A DNA stretch of 64,000 nt, taken from positions 310,001 through 374,000 of the forward strand of contig JBNFNA010000004.1 in the NCBI GenBank assembly GCA_049941595.1, written 5' to 3'. Each line of letters starts with the position of its first letter. Position 1 is the first letter of the stretch. This DNA comes from Pasteurella sp049941595 (lineage in GTDB: Bacteria; Pseudomonadota; Gammaproteobacteria; Enterobacterales; Pasteurellaceae). The notes below the pieces were generated by a model. The model made no database searches, was not told the origin of the DNA, and was given only the letters and a program-made list of their open reading frames with translations. A program made the translations under genes and the position numbers. This document shows, in pieces, positions 61,627 to 64,000 of the stretch.

Positions 61627-62013
61627 GTGAAGAAATGTGTTGTTTTAATGGCCCACGAGATGAAATATGATTATCCGTATTTTAGAGTAATTTTTGGATT
61701 CCCTAGTGTTGCTTTTATACTTCCAATAATGATTCAACTGCTCTTGTTTAAAGACTTCAGTCTTTGGCTATCGGGCGTTGAGGTTGTTGCAGCAGCATTA
61801 ACTGGGTTGTTGTGTTGCTGTCGAAAATATACTCAAGAAAATATTTATATCGTATTAATTACACACACTGTGCTTGTGTATTTGTCTTTATTATTCTCTT
61901 ATAACGATATTTATATGGCACTGTTTATTCTTATTCCATTTGGTATTTTGGGATTCATTATTGCATTTACAAATATTGTTTTCTTGCTACCTGATTGTAA
62001 TGGAAAAAAATAA
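61627..62013 (+). CDS. Small membrane protein of unknown function
   Basis: 128 aa from GTG 61627; ATG codons at 61648 and 61660 are alternative starts, none with a clear ribosome site. Four hydrophobic segments are visible at about residues 20-42, 45-66, 73-92 and 95-120, with a short CCCRKYTQE loop after the second. No family recognised. It stands alone between the putA terminator and a weak hairpin, and its AT content is higher than that of putA. Confidence 0.6.
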   Translation: MKKCVVLMAHEMKYDYPYFRVIFGFPSVAFILPIMIQLLLFKDFSLWLSGVEVVAAALTGLLCCCRKYTQENIYIVLITHTVLVYLSLLFSYNDIYMALFILIPFGILGFIIAFTNIVFLLPDCNGKK

Positions 62014-62040
62014 ACCATATAATAAATATGGTTATTTAAT
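62013..62040 (+). terminator. Weak terminator after the small membrane protein
   Basis: AACCATAT-N5-ATATGGTT, then ATTTAATTATT. Overlaps the stop codon. A second AT-rich hairpin, CTGATTA-TT-TAATCAG, lies at about 62052-62067. Confidence 0.45.
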
Positions 62041-62412
62041 TATTAAAAATGCTGATTATTTAATCAGTGTAAATTCTTTTTCATTTCACATTATTCCCTT
62101 CTTAATCTTCTCTAAATAAAAATAGGGCAAATAGGCTTTCATTCCTGACTGCATCTCAACGATAACAAAAGTGATTATTTTGGAATAAGCGTAATACTTT
62201 TCGTTTGGTTTTTCTTATGACATTCTCTAAAACTAAAATAGGGTTTGTTGCTCTATCATAAGAGTATCGATGTTTACCTAACCCAAAGTGCGGTGCTTTT
62301 TGGGAAAGTTTTATCAAACTGATCAACTCGTTCATTATTAAAAAAAATAGTGGATGATAGACAAGCTATTTTGTTGTATATATAACCAGTGAACTTCATT
62401 TTTAAGGAAAGT
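62041..62412 (+). other. Intergenic region without recognisable gene
   Basis: About 370 bp. It contains one uptake signal (AAAGTGCGGTG near 62285) and AT-rich promoter-like sequence close to the next gene. No coding frame with a ribosome site was found. Confidence 0.5.
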
Positions 62413-63531
62413 ATGGCTATGTTGAAAAAGGCAACTTATCTATTAGGTTTATGCTTATTGAGCTCTTTTACTGCAAATGCAACCCCTTTAGAGGAAAAAC
62501 AGCGTGTATTGGCAGACTTGCAATCTTCACGTGAATATATGGAGAGAATTGCGAACAGCGATTCACTGACGCCAATAGAATTTGTTCCACAACAACCTCA
62601 AAAGGCATTTGATCCAACAGATAAACGCAATTTTGTTGCACTTTCCAATCAAACTAAAATTGATATTAAGCAATTACAACAGTTTTTTGCTCAGAAACAG
62701 CCCACACTCATATTTAAAGAACCTTATTATTTTCTGAATATCCCAAAAGAATCAGCAAAATTAGTGGCGTTGCTTGGGTTAGAAATGGATTATTTTGTGC
62801 GAAATCCGCAATTACATCCTGTTTTTACGCCGACAAATATTGAATTTACCGATGGAACGCAAGAATCGCATTTTGAGTATTTTTCACCGATAAAAATTTT
62901 TGAAGATAAAAATCTTGATGGTGAATTATTTGAGCATCATTTATCTGAGATTGAACAAGCTGTTTATGCAACAAAAGACAGCGATTACACGCAAATTGCT
63001 CTTGGTGCGTACAATCCTGTAAAACGAGTTTCTTTTACAGTGGAGTTACCGTTAACACAATATAAATCTCATTTAATCCAAGATGTCCCTACAACTATTC
63101 AGACCGAACAGGGTGACATAAAACTGACGCATATTATTGGCAATGCAGTGATCTATCGTTTGCCAACAGAAATGGTTGAAAATGTGATTGTTCAGGGGGT
63201 ATATCAGGACGGTAGAGCATTAGCCAATATTGGTTCAAAAACAGCTCCACTATTAACTACAAGCGAAAAATCATATCATCGCCAATTAGCAAATTTATTT
63301 AAAGAAGTGCATCATCAAGTGACTGAAGGCAAAATTAAAGCCGAAGAAAGTGCAATCAGACAATTTTTCCAAACTCGCCAACCGCCACTACCTGAAGTCG
63401 ATGAGAAAAAACGCTATACGCAGGTTACCCGCTATTACACGGGCGATGTATCACAAGTCGTTTTTCAAATACCAGAGAAAACAGAAAAGCAGAAATTTGA
63501 CGTGGTTTATTCAGTAGCTCAAGGGCAGTAA
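62413..63531 (+). CDS. Exported protein of unknown family
   Basis: 372 aa from ATG 62413, which follows AAGGAAAGT; an earlier in-frame ATG (62389) has no ribosome site. A standard Sec signal peptide, MAMLKKATYLLGLCLLSSF, ends at TANA-TPLEE near residue 23. The mature protein is rich in Glu, Gln and Lys, has no Cys and no further membrane segment, so it is probably periplasmic. Motifs that stand out by eye are TPTNIEFTDGTQESHFEYFSP and a repeated VSFTVELPL/VVFQIPEK beta-rich pattern. No known family recognised. It is followed after 60 nt by the membrane gene at the window edge. Confidence 0.7.
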   Translation: MAMLKKATYLLGLCLLSSFTANATPLEEKQRVLADLQSSREYMERIANSDSLTPIEFVPQQPQKAFDPTDKRNFVALSNQTKIDIKQLQQFFAQKQPTLIFKEPYYFLNIPKESAKLVALLGLEMDYFVRNPQLHPVFTPTNIEFTDGTQESHFEYFSPIKIFEDKNLDGELFEHHLSEIEQAVYATKDSDYTQIALGAYNPVKRVSFTVELPLTQYKSHLIQDVPTTIQTEQGDIKLTHIIGNAVIYRLPTEMVENVIVQGVYQDGRALANIGSKTAPLLTTSEKSYHRQLANLFKEVHHQVTEGKIKAEESAIRQFFQTRQPPLPEVDEKKRYTQVTRYYTGDVSQVVFQIPEKTEKQKFDVVYSVAQGQ

Positions 63532-63591
63532 AATTAATTGTTTTTATTAAATGTGATTATGATCTAATTAGATAATTTTAAAGGAGTAAAT

Positions 63592-64000
63592 ATGAAGAAA
63601 CTAAAAGAATGTTTAAATAGCCATAGAGTATTATCTGTGCTTATAGCAGCGCTTATTTCTATTTTAATTTTATGTTACATAGCATTTTCTAATGAAACTG
63701 TAATAGAAGCTTTAAAAACAAAAATAGGTGATTCCAGAGGCTTGTGGACACTTATTACGGCATTAATAACAGCACCAATAGCTTTTATTATTTGGTTTTT
63801 CAGAGATATCAATGCAACACAGCAAATTGAAAACCAACGAAAAGATATTAATTTAAAAGAATTTCAGAAAATTGCTGAATGGGTAAGCGGGTTACATCTT
63901 ATTGAAGATGAAATTACAGAAAAAAACACGCAAGATCATCACGAAATCACCAGAAAATATACTCAACAATCTGATAATTCATCAATTCCAACATTTAGTA
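63592..64000 (+). CDS. Membrane protein, probable pentapeptide-repeat type (3' end outside window)
   Basis: Open from ATG 63592 behind AAGGAG to the end of the window (136 codons). Two membrane helices (about residues 14-30 and 55-73) are followed by a WFFRDINATQQIENQRKD stretch and a charged cytoplasmic helix (LKEFQKIAEWVSGLHLIEDEI). This arrangement resembles the N-terminal part of pentapeptide-repeat membrane proteins that I know from related bacteria, but the repeats themselves would lie beyond the window, so the call is tentative. Confidence 0.55.
   Translation, partial: MKKLKECLNSHRVLSVLIAALISILILCYIAFSNETVIEALKTKIGDSRGLWTLITALITAPIAFIIWFFRDINATQQIENQRKDINLKEFQKIAEWVSGLHLIEDEITEKNTQDHHEITRKYTQQSDNSSIPTFS

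Overview
The window is a stretch of chromosome from a Pasteurellaceae bacterium, most like Haemophilus or Aggregatibacter. The base composition is AT-rich. The 9-base DNA uptake signal AAGTGCGGT (or its complement) occurs about 35 times, often as inverted pairs that double as terminators. The gene order UPF0260-malQ-glgB-glgX-glgC-glgA-glgP and the torZ-torY-thiI neighbourhood match my recollection of H. influenzae. No rRNA, tRNA, insertion sequence, prophage or CRISPR array was seen. Species cannot be fixed from the sequence alone. || Left part (1-15.2 kb): the 3' part of glnS; an alanine/glycine:cation symporter; a small P-loop kinase; the minus-strand operon xseB-ispA-dxs; torY-torZ (pentaheme cytochrome and molybdoenzyme S/N-oxide reductase) behind a perfect FNR box; thiI; a UPF0263 DNA-mimic protein; msrP-msrQ (periplasmic methionine sulfoxide repair); and a UPF0260 protein. 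|| Middle (15.3-36.7 kb): a complete plus-strand glycogen/maltodextrin operon, malQ-glgB-glgX-glgC-glgA-glgP, with hairpins or palindromes between several cistrons. It is followed by a 9.3-kb gene for a giant (about 3104-residue) trimeric autotransporter adhesin. The adhesin has three head regions, three tandem stalk modules of about 440 residues and a stretch of ten-residue repeats. || Right part (36.8-64 kb): an orphan periplasmic iron-type binding protein; ppc; purR with a divergent 26-codon YnhF-like membrane peptide; beta-carbonic anhydrase; a tryptophan cluster split into trpEG, trpD-trpCF-ydfG and trpBA, each with an almost identical TrpR-operator promoter and an AEC-family transporter inserted between trpG and trpD; azoR; sohB; an OmpA/SmpA-domain lipoprotein; a fructosamine-kinase-like protein with Asn in place of the catalytic Asp; putP-putA for proline use; and finally an uncharacterised group (small membrane protein, exported protein of unknown family, and the start of a probable pentapeptide-repeat membrane protein that runs off the window). 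|| Most of the window is core metabolism. The least ordinary parts are the giant adhesin with its upstream inverted repeat and lack of uptake signals, the structured leader of msrP, the triplicated trp promoter and the unknown genes at the right edge.
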